Numbered from the stretch's first letter, positions 36,749-45,718 are shown. The stretch is 64,000 nucleotides of DNA from Sphingobium sp. Z007 (GCF_900013425.1 NZ_FBXK01000005.1:1736001-1800000); one strand, 5' to 3'. Notes: generated from the sequence alone by a model not told the origin. Translations and numbers: made by a program.

Positions 36749-37168
36749 TCAGCCGCGCCGCTGTCCGCGCCCGCGCCGCCAGTTGCGGATATGCGCGCCG
36801 GCCAGCAGCGCGCTGCCCGCTACGGTCCAGACCGCCTCGGCGATTTCGCCCGTTGCTATGAGCGCGCCGACAGCCATCAGCCCAAGCCCGGCGACGCCTA
36901 GTAGCATCGGGCCGGGCGCACCATAGCGCCGCCACCCCTGCCCCAGCGCGGACACACTGGTCGGCACCGCCAGCGCCAGCATGAGCAGATGGAAGGATTC
37001 GCCCGGATCGATGCGGCTGGCAAAGGCGGGAAGCAGCGCGAACAGCAAGGGCAGGCCCAGGCAGTGCAGCGTGCAGAGCGACGAGGCGCACAGCGCGAAG
37101 CCGTCGAGCCAGCCGGTCCGGGCTGGCAGGCATTTCCCGATTTTCCGCCGGTCGTCACAAGAAGTCAT
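36749..37168 (-). CDS. MerC-domain membrane protein
   Basis: A 139-residue protein starting MTSCDDRRKIGKCLPARTGW with four hydrophobic segments and a cysteine cluster ALCASSLCTLHCLGLPLLFA in TM1, the hallmark of MerC-like mercury/metal importers. The rest of the mer operon is absent, so it may handle another metal. ATG 37168 is preferred to ATG 37192, because an AT-rich palindrome-like site (37178-37190) lies between them. Confidence 0.75.
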   Translation of the reverse strand: MTSCDDRRKIGKCLPARTGWLDGFALCASSLCTLHCLGLPLLFALLPAFASRIDPGESFHLLMLALAVPTSVSALGQGWRRYGAPGPMLLGVAGLGLMAVGALIATGEIAEAVWTVAGSALLAGAHIRNWRRGRGQRRG

Positions 37169-37177
37169 AATAATCCA

Positions 37178-37190
37178 ATTATGATATAAC
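37178..37190. promoter_or_regulatory. AT-rich imperfect palindrome upstream of MerC-like gene (Zur/Fur-like candidate)
   Basis: ATTATGATATAAC has half-sites that pair 4 of 6 (GTTATA/CATAAT on the other strand). It is AT-rich in a GC-rich genome and placed just upstream of the MerC-like start. It loosely resembles alphaproteobacterial Zur boxes, but this is not proven. Confidence 0.3.
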
Positions 37191-37320
37191 ATTACATTTA
37201 CGAGTGCATCTGGTCTTGTCGGGGGGTGCTGTCAACCGGGACGGGATGACTTTTCCGTCTTTTGCCGATTTTCGGCTGGACGCCCGCGCCGGATTTTGTC
37301 ATCTGGCCGTCACCAGCCGT

Positions 37321-37405
37321 GCGGGCGTGGTGAAACTGGTAGACGCGCCGGACTCAAAATCCGGTTCCGCAAGGAGTGTCGGTTCGATTCCGACCGCCCG
37401 CACCA
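37321..37405 (+). tRNA. tRNA-Leu (CAA)
   Basis: The 85-base gene begins GCGGGCG and ends CGCCCGC-A-CCA, with CCA encoded. The anticodon stem CCGGA/TCCGG encloses loop CTCAAAA, giving anticodon CAA. A variable arm (TTCCGCAAGGAGT) and the TTCGATTC T-loop are present. There is no integrase next to it. Confidence 0.95.
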
Positions 37406-37469
37406 CTGGCCCTCCTAACAGAGCGCCCCTACTATCGCGAGCCGAACGCAGCCATGCTATGGCGGCGTC

Positions 37470-37655
37470 ATGAAGGCTCGCCACATCCTGCCGCCCTTGC
37501 TGTTCGGGCTATTGGTGCTGATCGTCATCAGCGCGGGGGACGCCTTGTTCTGGAGCGTCGACCATGCGGTCGAAAACCTCCCCCCGCGCATACTGACAGT
37601 GGCCGTTTTCGTCGGCCTGTGGCTGGTGCGTCGATATAAGCGGACGGTGCGCTAA
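37470..37655 (+). CDS. Small putative membrane protein
   Basis: A 61-residue protein MKARHILPPLLFGLLVLIVI... with a TM helix (about 8-25) and a second hydrophobic stretch (about 43-53), ending RRYKRTVR. It follows tRNA-Leu and has no clear RBS. It looks coding by composition, but I cannot assign a family. Confidence 0.5.
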   Translation: MKARHILPPLLFGLLVLIVISAGDALFWSVDHAVENLPPRILTVAVFVGLWLVRRYKRTVR

Positions 37656-37688
37656 CCCCTGCGTCGTTCATCTCCAGCAACGCCAACC

Positions 37689-38285
37689 TTACTCCGCCAT
37701 CGCCCTGATCGCGCCCCTATGCGCCTTGGCGTTGTGGACATAGTGATCCACCCCCTCGCGCATGTCGATCAGCGCCGCGTCGGACAGGTCGCGCATATAT
37801 TTGGCCGGCCGCCCCGCCCATAATTGGCGATGCAGCACCGTCTTGCCGGGCGACAGCAGCGCGCCCGCCGCCAGCATCGCGTCGCTTTCCACCGTGCATC
37901 CGCTCATCACGATCGCGCCCAGGCCCACAAAGGCCCGATCCTGCAACACGCAGCCATGGATCATCGCCATATGGCCGATCAGCACATCGTCGCCGATGAT
38001 CGCGGGCCAGCCTTCGGCGGGGCGGCCATCGGCGCGGTCGCCGGGGCTGTCGCAATGGATGACCGTGCCATCCTGAACATTGCTTCGCGCGCCGATCCGC
38101 ACCCGGTTCACATCGCCGCGAATGACGCAATTATACCAGATGCTGGCATCCTCGCCGATCTCCACATCGCCGATGATTCGGCACCCCGGCGCGATGAAGG
38201 CGCTGGGGTGGATGACCGGGGTTTTGCCGTTGAACGGGATAATGCTGGCGCCAGGATGAGCATCGGGATGGGCGGAGCCGGTCAC
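37689..38285 (-). CDS. Gamma-carbonic-anhydrase-like hexapeptide-repeat protein
   Basis: The 198-residue left-handed beta-helix protein has repeats such as IGDVEIGEDASIWYNCVIRG and IGDDVLIGHMAMIHGCVLQ, with the metal-type His residues in VIHCD, IGHMAMIHGC. This is the YrdA/PaaY/CaiE-like family, which binds Zn but often has no proven carbonic anhydrase activity. The start is GTG 38285 with GAGGAG upstream. The ATG at 38290 is out of frame. Confidence 0.85.
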   Translation of the reverse strand: MTGSAHPDAHPGASIIPFNGKTPVIHPSAFIAPGCRIIGDVEIGEDASIWYNCVIRGDVNRVRIGARSNVQDGTVIHCDSPGDRADGRPAEGWPAIIGDDVLIGHMAMIHGCVLQDRAFVGLGAIVMSGCTVESDAMLAAGALLSPGKTVLHRQLWAGRPAKYMRDLSDAALIDMREGVDHYVHNAKAHRGAIRAMAE

Positions 38286-38298
38286 GGCATCTCTCCTC

Positions 38299-40506
38299 TT
38301 ATGGTTTGATCTTCAGCACCGGCAGGATGCTGGCATGGTCGTCGGTCCAGGCCGAAAAACCGGGCTTTGGCTTTAGGATATCCCATGGCTCGCCGCCCGA
38401 CACGCGCGCCAGCCGGTCCAGTTGCGCCGGATTGCGCGACAGCGCGACCCAGATCGACGCGGCGTAGCGCCGCGCGGCATCCCGCTTGGCGGGCTTGTAA
38501 TGGCGCAGCCGCGCGTGCCAGCCGCCGGCCACGGCATCGCCCGCCACCACCGGCCGCAGGTCGAGATAGCGGTTGGAGATGTGGATCAGCAGCAGCCCGC
38601 CCGGCGCCAGGCGGCGGCCATAGATCGCCATCGCTTCGCGCGTCAGCAAATGCATCGGGATGGAATCGGATGAAAAGGCGTCGATCACCAATATGTCCGC
38701 GCCGCCCGCCGGCTGCCGCGCCAGCGTCATGCGCGCGTCGCCGATGACGATGTCGGCGCGCGGCTGGCACCGCGCCAGGAAGCTGAAATCGGCCGGATCG
38801 CGCGCGATCGCCACCATGGCAGGATCGATCTCATAGAAACGCCAGGTTTGACCGGAGCGGGCATAGCAGGCGAGCGTCCCCGCCCCCAGCCCTACCACGT
38901 CGATCCGCGCCTTGCCCCCGAACAGGTCGAGCGCATGGCCCAGCGCCAGCCCGACGCCGGATTTGGGCGCATAGTAGCTGGTCGGGTCGCGCTCCCGGCC
39001 CGGCTCCAGATTCTGGACGCCGTGCAATGTCGTGCCATGGAACAGGATGCGTTCGGTCGGACTCTTGTTGGCGACGCCATAGACGCCGAAATAGCTGCGC
39101 GTCAGCATTCCGCTGGCTGACTGCGACAATTTCTCCCAACCGCTCAGGCACAGCATCAGATAGACCAGCATCGCCGCGGTCATGAACCGCTGGCCCAAAG
39201 TCAGGATGGCCATCGCGATGATCGCGCAGAAGCTGAGCGATTTGACCAGCGGCGGCGTATCATCGCCCAGCGCCAGCCCGCCGCCCAGCGTCGACAACGC
39301 CAGGCCCAGCAACAGCATGAGCGGCACCAGCCACACGCGGCGGCCCGTATCTTCCCACAACAGCCGCGGCAGGCGCAGCGTCGCTTCGCGCGCCGGCAGC
39401 AACAGTGCGGCGGCGATTAGCAGGATGGGATATTCATAGGTCCAGTCGAAGATCAACGGGGCCAGCAGCGCGCAGAACAGCCCGCCCACCATGCCGCCCA
39501 CCGACATCAGCAGGTAGAAGCGGGTCAGATGGACCGGTTCGGGGCGCAGCTCGTAGAGGCGCGCATGGAGCGCGGTGGCGACGACGAACAGCACCGCCAG
39601 GATGCCCAGCGCGATGAAGACCGGGAAATGGATGCCGCCGGTAAAGGCGATGCACGCGCCGATCAGCAGCACCAACGGCGCGATCAGGATGCTAAGATCC
39701 GCCCCGCCGCGGCGCGCCGCAAAGGCGACCGAGAAGCTGAGCAGATAGAGGCCAAGCGGCAGCACCCAGAGCAACGGCATCGCGACGATGTCGGTGGTGA
39801 GGTAGAGGCTGGTCGACATCATCAGGCCCGATGGGACAGCCGCCAGCGTCATCCAGTGCAGCATCCTGCGGCGATCAGGCCGGGGCGCGTCGCTCGCCTG
39901 TGTCGTTGCCTCCGCAGCGCTGCCGGGCGGCAGGCGGCGGGCGCTGGCATAGACCAGAAAGAAGAGCGCGCCATAGCAGAGCGACCAAAGGATACTCTGC
40001 GCCTTCAATGTCAGCAGCGGCTCGACCAGCAAGGGATAGGCGATCAGCCCGGCGAAACTGCCCAAGTTGGACGCGGCGTAAAGCGGATAGGGATCGCTGC
40101 CGTCCGACAAGGCGAACCAGCGTTGCAGCAAGGGCGCCTGCGCCGCGACCACAAAGAACAGCGGCCCGATCGATGCCGCCAGCAGCCACAGCACCCAGAG
40201 CGCGGGCTCCATATCCTGCGGCGGTTGCCAGCCCATCAGGCCGATCGGCAGGAAGATGGCGGCGACCAGGAACAGGCCGAGGTGGATCAGCGCCTGCCGC
40301 CGCGCCGGGAACCGCCCCAGCATATGGGCATAGGCATAGCCGCCCAGCAGGAGCGCCTGATAGACCAGCATCGCCGAATTCCACACCGACGGCGCGCCGC
40401 CCAGACGCGGCAGCGCCATGCGGGCGATCATCGGCTGGACAAGGAAGAGCAGGAACGAGCCTGCGCAGATCGTGACGACGAAGCGCGCGCGCGTCCCGAT
40501 CTGCAT
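38299..40506 (-). CDS. Fused multi-pass membrane / spermidine-synthase-like protein
   Basis: The 735-residue protein has an N-terminal membrane part with about 12 or more hydrophobic segments (residues 10-450) and a C-terminal Rossmann domain resembling spermidine synthase: IDVVGLGAGTLACYARSG near 535 and ADILVIDAFSSDSIPMHLL near 600. This fusion is known as an uncharacterised family in proteobacteria. Whether it makes a polyamine is unknown; the aminopropyl-transfer site is not evident. Its start overlaps the hemB stop by one base (TGATG), suggesting coupling. Confidence 0.8.
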   Translation of the reverse strand: MQIGTRARFVVTICAGSFLLFLVQPMIARMALPRLGGAPSVWNSAMLVYQALLLGGYAYAHMLGRFPARRQALIHLGLFLVAAIFLPIGLMGWQPPQDMEPALWVLWLLAASIGPLFFVVAAQAPLLQRWFALSDGSDPYPLYAASNLGSFAGLIAYPLLVEPLLTLKAQSILWSLCYGALFFLVYASARRLPPGSAAEATTQASDAPRPDRRRMLHWMTLAAVPSGLMMSTSLYLTTDIVAMPLLWVLPLGLYLLSFSVAFAARRGGADLSILIAPLVLLIGACIAFTGGIHFPVFIALGILAVLFVVATALHARLYELRPEPVHLTRFYLLMSVGGMVGGLFCALLAPLIFDWTYEYPILLIAAALLLPAREATLRLPRLLWEDTGRRVWLVPLMLLLGLALSTLGGGLALGDDTPPLVKSLSFCAIIAMAILTLGQRFMTAAMLVYLMLCLSGWEKLSQSASGMLTRSYFGVYGVANKSPTERILFHGTTLHGVQNLEPGRERDPTSYYAPKSGVGLALGHALDLFGGKARIDVVGLGAGTLACYARSGQTWRFYEIDPAMVAIARDPADFSFLARCQPRADIVIGDARMTLARQPAGGADILVIDAFSSDSIPMHLLTREAMAIYGRRLAPGGLLLIHISNRYLDLRPVVAGDAVAGGWHARLRHYKPAKRDAARRYAASIWVALSRNPAQLDRLARVSGGEPWDILKPKPGFSAWTDDHASILPVLKIKP

Positions 40507-41501
40507 CAGGCCCCCAGCAGCCGCGCGGCGTGGAGGGCATGATAGGTCAGCACGCCGCTGCACCCCGCCCGCTTGAACGCCATCAATGTCTCCAAAATCA
40601 GCGCGTCGCGGTCGCCCGATCCGGCGGCTGCGGCATGTTCGATCATCGCATATTCCCCTGACACCTGATAGGCGAAGACCGGCACGGCGAAGCGGTCGCG
40701 CACCCGCGCGATGACATCCAGATAGGGCAGGCCCGGCTTCACCATCACGCTGTCCGCCCCCTCGGCCAGGTCCAGCGCGACCTCGCGCAGCGCTTCCTCG
40801 CCATTGGCGGGGTCCATCTGATAATTTTTCTTGTCGCCTTTGAGCAACCCGCGCGATCCCACCGCGTCACGGAACGGGCCATAGAAGGCGCTCGCATATT
40901 TGGCGGCATAGGCCATGATCTGGACATTGGGGTGCCCGCCCTGCTCCAGCGCCGCACGGATCGCGCCGACCCGGCCATCCATCATGTCGCTGGGCGCGAT
41001 GATGTCCGCGCCCGCCGCCGCCTGGTTGAGCGACTGGCCGATCAGTATGTCGATCGTGGCGTCGTTCAGCACATAGCCCGTCTCGTCCAGCAGCCCGTCC
41101 TGGCCATGGGCGGTATAGGGGTCGAGCGCGACGTCGGTCAGGATGCCGATGTCGGGCACGGCATCCTTGATCGCGCGGATGGCGCGGCACATGAGGTTAT
41201 CGGGATTGAGCGCTTCGGCCCCGTTGTCGCTGCGCCTTTCAGCTTGCGTGTTGGGGAACAGGGCGAGGCAGGGAATGCCCGCATTTCGCGCGTCCCTGGC
41301 CCGTTCCACCATTAGGTCCACCGACCAGCGCGACACGCCGGGCAGAGCCGCGATCGGCTCCTCCACGCCTTGCCCTTCGTTAACGAACAGCGGCCAGAGG
41401 AAATCGCTGGGCGACAGGCGGTTTTCGGCGTGCATCGTCCGGCTCCAGGCCGATGCGCGGGTGCGGCGCAGGCGCAGCGCCGGGTAGGGTGCGTAGGTCA
41501 T
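40506..41501 (-). CDS. hemB: Delta-aminolevulinic acid dehydratase (porphobilinogen synthase)
   Basis: A 331-residue TIM-barrel enzyme that condenses two 5-aminolevulinate molecules to porphobilinogen for haem. YAAKYASAFYGPFRDAV carries one active-site Lys and SVMVKPGLPYLDVI the Schiff-base Lys. In the metal-site loop, DVALDPYTAHGQDGLLDETG has Ala/Asp in place of the three Cys of zinc-type enzymes, so it should be the magnesium-dependent type common in alphaproteobacteria. ATG 41501 is chosen over a longer frame to 41642. Confidence 0.94.
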   Translation of the reverse strand: MTYAPYPALRLRRTRASAWSRTMHAENRLSPSDFLWPLFVNEGQGVEEPIAALPGVSRWSVDLMVERARDARNAGIPCLALFPNTQAERRSDNGAEALNPDNLMCRAIRAIKDAVPDIGILTDVALDPYTAHGQDGLLDETGYVLNDATIDILIGQSLNQAAAGADIIAPSDMMDGRVGAIRAALEQGGHPNVQIMAYAAKYASAFYGPFRDAVGSRGLLKGDKKNYQMDPANGEEALREVALDLAEGADSVMVKPGLPYLDVIARVRDRFAVPVFAYQVSGEYAMIEHAAAAGSGDRDALILETLMAFKRAGCSGVLTYHALHAARLLGA

Positions 41502-41670
41502 CGCGCGGGTGTAGGCGGCGCGAGGCGAGGGATCAAGCGGGGCGCGTCGACCATGGCGAGCGGGCGACGGTGCCGATCCCTTAGACATTGGTCGAAGCCG
41601 CGGCATTCGATCATCTTTCATTAATCCCATCGGCGCATGCATTTACCCAGCGACCCATAGGAAAACCGTC

Positions 41671-42054
41671 ATGATCAACGTCACATCGGACAAGAGCCGC
41701 AAGCTCGTCATCGCGCAAATGTCAGGATTTCTCGATCCTGCCGACGTCGATCGATTCAACGCGGACAAGGAAGCCGCGGTGACGGCTATGGGGCTGGGAT
41801 CGGGCGAGTATGTCATGCTCATCAATACTGAAGGCTGCGTCATCCAGTCGCAGGAGGTCGTCGCCGCCTTCACCCGCGTCGTGCTGGACACGCGGTTCAA
41901 ATCGAAAAAGCTGGCGGTGGTGCGGCACGACAATCTGACCCGATTGCAGACCCGCCGTATCCTGAGCGTACGCGACGACGCGGAGATATTCGCGTCGGTC
42001 GCGCAAGCCGAGGCCTGGCTGTTCGATGTCGGCGAACAACACCGCGTCGCCTGA
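41671..42054 (+). CDS. SpoIIAA-like/STAS-type hypothetical protein
   Basis: A 127-residue soluble protein starting MINVTSDKSRKLVIAQMSGF. The pattern of beta strand, LDPADVDRFNADKEAAVTAM helix and YVMLINTEGCVIQ resembles the SpoIIAA-like fold, but the family match is not certain. It may be a small signalling or lipid-binding protein. Upstream of the ATG is a weak RBS. Neighbours give no clue. Confidence 0.65.
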   Translation: MINVTSDKSRKLVIAQMSGFLDPADVDRFNADKEAAVTAMGLGSGEYVMLINTEGCVIQSQEVVAAFTRVVLDTRFKSKKLAVVRHDNLTRLQTRRILSVRDDAEIFASVAQAEAWLFDVGEQHRVA

Positions 42055-42109
42055 ACCAACCATCGATCGAAACCTGGCGGGCAGCGCATCCATCACCTAT
42101 GAACCGCCG

Positions 42110-42493
42110 ATGCGCGCCATCCACCACATCGCCCTCATCTGTTCAGACTATGACCGCTCGCGCGCCTTCTATCGCGACATATTGGGCCTGCCCGTCATTC
42201 GCGAAATGTGGCGCGCCGATCGGCAGTCGTGGAAGTGCGATCTTGACGCGGGCAACGTGCAGATCGAACTCTTCTCCTTCCCCGCGCCTCCGGCCCGGCC
42301 CAGCCGCCCGGAAGCCTGCGGCCTGCGTCACCTGGCCTTCACGGTCGCGGATATCGACGCGGAGGTGGCGCGGCTCGATACCGCAGGCGTTCCATGCGAA
42401 CCGATCCGCATCGACGAATATACCGGCCAGCGGTTCACCTTCTTCACCGACCCCGACGGCCTGCCGCTAGAACTCTATGAGGCTGAGAAATAA
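42110..42493 (+). CDS. VOC-family (glyoxalase-like) protein, YaeR type
   Basis: The 127-residue product MRAIHHIALICSDYDRSRAF contains both halves of a vicinal-oxygen-chelate domain: HHIALICSDYDRSRAFYRD with a metal His, GLRHLAFTVADIDAEVARL, and FFTDPDGLPLELYE with the terminal Glu ligand. This matches the YaeR/SMU1112c subgroup. The reaction is unknown. A start at 42026 is an alternative that would overlap the preceding gene. Confidence 0.8.
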   Translation: MRAIHHIALICSDYDRSRAFYRDILGLPVIREMWRADRQSWKCDLDAGNVQIELFSFPAPPARPSRPEACGLRHLAFTVADIDAEVARLDTAGVPCEPIRIDEYTGQRFTFFTDPDGLPLELYEAEK

Positions 42494-42501
42494 ACAAAGT
42501 T

Positions 42502-42575
42502 CCGTTCGCTTCGAGCGTGTCGAGAAGCGGATAGAGCCGCGCTTCCCGTTTCTCGACTTCGCTCGAAACGAACGG
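42502..42575. repeat. Dispersed palindromic repeat, family A, copy
   Basis: CCGTTCGCTTCGAGCGTGTC at the left and TTTCTCGACTTCGCTCGAAA followed by CGAACGG at the right. It lies between the convergent VOC and M28 peptidase genes. Confidence 0.87.
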
Positions 42576-42584
42576 CATTGCTCG

Positions 42585-44174
42585 TTATTTTGCGAACCGC
42601 TTGAAGAAACTGTCCGCATTCCACGCCGGGCGCGCCTGCGCGTTGGCGACGCGCAGCGTGACCGCGGTCACATAATCGTTCAGCTTCGCGCTTTCCGCCG
42701 GCATCACCGGCTGGTTCAGATCGTCGAACGGCGAATGATAGAGGTTCGCCCGCCACGCCTTTTCCGTGTCCGCCTCCGGCGTGCCCGCCTTGAACCCATA
42801 TTTGAAGAAGAGCGCGGGGATGCCTTCGCGGATGAAGGCATATTGGTCGGACCGGATGAAGACGTTGCGATCGGGGAAGGGATCGGGCGTGATCGGCAGG
42901 TTCATCTGCGCGCTCACCGCCGCCGCATCCTGGCCGAGCGAACTCTGGTCATAGCCGATCGGCGTCACGCTGGTCAGCGGGAAGATCGGCAGCGCCATGT
43001 CGAAATTCAGGTCCGCGACGATACTGGACTGCGGCACCGTTGGCCGCCGCGCGAAATATCGCGCGCCAAGCAACCCCTTCTCCTCCGCCGTGACGATCGC
43101 GAACAGGATCGACCGCTTCGGCTTTACCTTGCTGGCTTTCAGCGCCCTGGCGATCTCCAGCAAGCTGGCGACGCCCGACGCATTGTCGAACGCGCCATTA
43201 TAGATGGCGTCGCCCTTGATCGGCGTGCCGACGCCATAGCCATCCAGATGCGCGGACAAAACGACATGCTCCGGCCGCAGCTTGGGGTCGCTGCCCGGCA
43301 GCACCGCGATCAGGTTGGGCGACGACAGGTCGCGGCGCTTGGCGGCCACCTGCGCCTTGAAACGCAGCGCGAGCGGGAAGCTGGCGATCGGAGTGGAAGC
43401 ATCGGCCGCCGCGGCGATCGCGGCGAAATCCTTGTCCGTCCCGCCGAAGAACTGCGCTGACTTGGCCGGATCGAACTGCGCGCCGAGGAAGGGCATCTGC
43501 GTTTCGCGCAGCGTCGCGTCGGCATAATAAAGCGCGGGCGCACCCGCCAGCGCCACCCGGCGGACCCAGGGAATCTCCACCTGCTTGGGCGTCACCAGCG
43601 TAATGAGGCCCAGCGCGCCCTGCGCCGCCAGCCAATGCGCGCGTTCGGACCGCGCATGCGACTTGAGCGCACCGGAAATCGTGGACGGCCCGCCCGACAG
43701 CACGACCACGATCTTGCCCTTCAGGTCCAGCCCGGCAAAATCATCATGCCCCGCTTCGGGCAAATGCAGGCCATAGCCCGCGAACACCATCGGCGCGTCG
43801 ATGCGTTCGGGCACCGGCCCGCCGCCGCCCGAAAAGATCAGGTCGTCCGGCACCGCCAGCGCCACCTCGCCCTGCGGCCCGACCAGCGATGCACTGCTTT
43901 GGTCGGCCAAGATCACCTGCTCGATAAAGGCGACCGGCTGCTTGTAACCGTCGATCCCCGCCGGTTTCAGGCCCAGCGCCTTGAACTGGGCGATCACATA
44001 GTCGGCCGCGCGATCATAGCCCGGCGTGCCGGTGCCGCGCCCCTCCATGCCGTCATTGGCCAGCGCCTGGACATGCGCCCACCAGCGCGCACCGGCATCG
44101 CCCTCCGGCGCGGCGCCGACGGGGGTTGCGGCGATCATCGCGATCAGGGGAAGAGCGAGCAGGGAAAGGCGCAT
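42585..44174 (-). CDS. Exported M28-family metallopeptidase
   Basis: A 529-residue protein with a signal peptide (about 1-22, ending VGAA), a protease-associated insertion domain and the M28 core: VVLSAHLDGYGVGTPIKGDA (first His and Asp), YNGAFDNASGVASLLEIARA (bridging Asp), FAIVTAEEKGLLGARYFARR (Glu pair) and WRANLYHSPFDDLNQPVMPA (last His). It should be a secreted or periplasmic aminopeptidase or similar exopeptidase with two zinc ions. Confidence 0.9.
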   Translation of the reverse strand: MRLSLLALPLIAMIAATPVGAAPEGDAGARWWAHVQALANDGMEGRGTGTPGYDRAADYVIAQFKALGLKPAGIDGYKQPVAFIEQVILADQSSASLVGPQGEVALAVPDDLIFSGGGGPVPERIDAPMVFAGYGLHLPEAGHDDFAGLDLKGKIVVVLSGGPSTISGALKSHARSERAHWLAAQGALGLITLVTPKQVEIPWVRRVALAGAPALYYADATLRETQMPFLGAQFDPAKSAQFFGGTDKDFAAIAAAADASTPIASFPLALRFKAQVAAKRRDLSSPNLIAVLPGSDPKLRPEHVVLSAHLDGYGVGTPIKGDAIYNGAFDNASGVASLLEIARALKASKVKPKRSILFAIVTAEEKGLLGARYFARRPTVPQSSIVADLNFDMALPIFPLTSVTPIGYDQSSLGQDAAAVSAQMNLPITPDPFPDRNVFIRSDQYAFIREGIPALFFKYGFKAGTPEADTEKAWRANLYHSPFDDLNQPVMPAESAKLNDYVTAVTLRVANAQARPAWNADSFFKRFAK

Positions 44175-44294
44175 GGGCGGGACACTCCGTAATTTCGGTC
44201 ATCTATCATGCCTTAACCCGTCCGACGAACAAGAGGCTTGGAACCGCCACGGACAACGTGTATTGCTCATACAACACACATAGAGGAGATTGCG

Positions 44295-45044
44295 ATGCCC
44301 CGCCCCCTTCCCCTGCTCGCCCTGGCCCTCACCGGCATGGCGCTGTCCACTACCGCCTGTTCGCGCACCGACGAATCGCCCGCCGCCGACGAACTGGCGC
44401 GCAGCACGCAGGATTGGGCGACGTTGAAGGATTTCACGCAGATCGACGCGACCGGGCCGGACAATGTCGCCGTTACCATCGGCAGCGGCTTTGCGGTTAA
44501 GGCGGATGGCGATGCCAAAGCGGTCGCCGACCTCGACATCCGGGTGAAGGATGGCAGACTGGTGATCGGCCGCAAGTCGAAGGGCGACTGGAACTGGGGC
44601 CGCAAGGATGGGGACAAGGGGGCGACCATCCATGTGACGATGCCCGCCATCGCCGCCGCCGCGCTGACCGGCGCAGGCGATTTCGACCTGGACAAGGCGC
44701 AGGGCGACCGACTGGAGCTGGCGCTGACCGGGGCTGGCGATTTCCGCATCGGCACGGTAGCGGTCAAGACGCTGAGCGCCGACATCACCGGCGCGGGATC
44801 GATCAAGATCGCGGGCACCGCCGACACCGCGAAACTGTCCATCACCGGCGTCGGCGACATCGACGCCGCCGCGCTGAAGGTCGGCAGCGCGGAGATCGAT
44901 GTCCTGGGCGCGGGCGACATCGACATTGCCTCCGACGGCAGGGTCGCTATCAGCATCATGGGTCCGGGCGACGTAACGGTAAAGGGCAAGGCGCAATGCA
45001 CGACAAGCGGAACGGGACCGGGCGAGGCGCGCTGCGCGCCCTGA
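44295..45044 (+). CDS. DUF2807 lipoprotein
   Basis: The 249-residue protein has a signal peptide with an atypical lipobox (LSTTAC, Cys near residue 22) and a DUF2807 (GIN-domain) repeat region with many TGAGDF-like turns (ALTGAGDFDLDKAQ, ALTGAGDFRIGTVAV, DITGAGSIKIAG, SITGVGDIDAA, DVLGAGDIDIAS). The repeats suggest a beta-helix/solenoid. The function is unknown. GAGGAG precedes ATG 44295. The end overlaps the next gene, which encodes a related protein, by 49 bases. Confidence 0.85.
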   Translation: MPRPLPLLALALTGMALSTTACSRTDESPAADELARSTQDWATLKDFTQIDATGPDNVAVTIGSGFAVKADGDAKAVADLDIRVKDGRLVIGRKSKGDWNWGRKDGDKGATIHVTMPAIAAAALTGAGDFDLDKAQGDRLELALTGAGDFRIGTVAVKTLSADITGAGSIKIAGTADTAKLSITGVGDIDAAALKVGSAEIDVLGAGDIDIASDGRVAISIMGPGDVTVKGKAQCTTSGTGPGEARCAP

Positions 45045-45718
45045 CGGCGACCGCGCTCTTCCTTGCCGCGCCCGCCGGTGCGGCGACGCGCGGCTACACC
45101 ATCACCAGCTTCGACGCGATCCGCGTGGATGCCCCCGTCACCGTCATCCTGACCACCGGCGCGGGCGCATCGGCGCGGGCGGAGGGCGACCAGGGCGCGC
45201 TCGACCGGCTGAAGGTCGATGTCTCCGGCCGGCTGCTCACCATCGCCATGGAGCGAACGCGGCCGGGCGAAAAGAGCGGCGGCGCGGCGACGCTGCGCCT
45301 GTCCACCGCCATGGTGCAGCGGATCGTGCTGACCGGCGGCGGATCGGTGTCGATCGACCGGATGAAGGGCCAGTCGGGGCAGATCGTGCTGGGCGGCAAT
45401 GGCGACGTCAGCGTGGGCACGGTCGACCTCGACCGGATCGACGTGGCGCTGGCGGGCGGCGGCCGGGTGACGATGGCGGGCCGCGCGGGCGTCGCCGCCA
45501 TCCGCGTCAACGGCCCCGGCGCGCTGGCCGCCGAACCCCTGATCGCGCGCCAGGCCAGCGTCACCAACGAAGGACCGGGCAGCATCACCCTGACCGCCGA
45601 CGTCACCGCGCGGGTCACGACAGCGGGATCGGGCGACGTCACCATCACCGGCAAAGCCGCCTGCACGGTCGACAATCGCGGCACCGGCCGCGTGCGCTGC
45701 GGGGGCGAGAGTTTTTAG
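44996..45718 (+). CDS. DUF2807 secreted protein (paralogue of the upstream gene)
   Basis: The 240-residue product has a signal peptide ending PAGAAT and the same glycine-rich repeat pattern (IVLTGGGSVSIDRMKGQSGQ, IVLGGNGDVSVGTV, ALAGGGRVTMAGRAG, VTTAGSGDVTITGKAACTV). It lacks a clear lipobox, so it is probably periplasmic. Its start lies inside the upstream gene (49-base overlap in another frame), so translation is probably coupled. Two DUF2807 genes together suggest one functional unit of unknown role. Confidence 0.85.
   Translation: MHDKRNGTGRGALRALTATALFLAAPAGAATRGYTITSFDAIRVDAPVTVILTTGAGASARAEGDQGALDRLKVDVSGRLLTIAMERTRPGEKSGGAATLRLSTAMVQRIVLTGGGSVSIDRMKGQSGQIVLGGNGDVSVGTVDLDRIDVALAGGGRVTMAGRAGVAAIRVNGPGALAAEPLIARQASVTNEGPGSITLTADVTARVTTAGSGDVTITGKAACTVDNRGTGRVRCGGESF

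Noticed and set aside
37321..37655. Possible genomic island at tRNA-Leu
   Set aside because: No integrase, direct repeat of the tRNA end or composition shift is visible; flanks are core genes.
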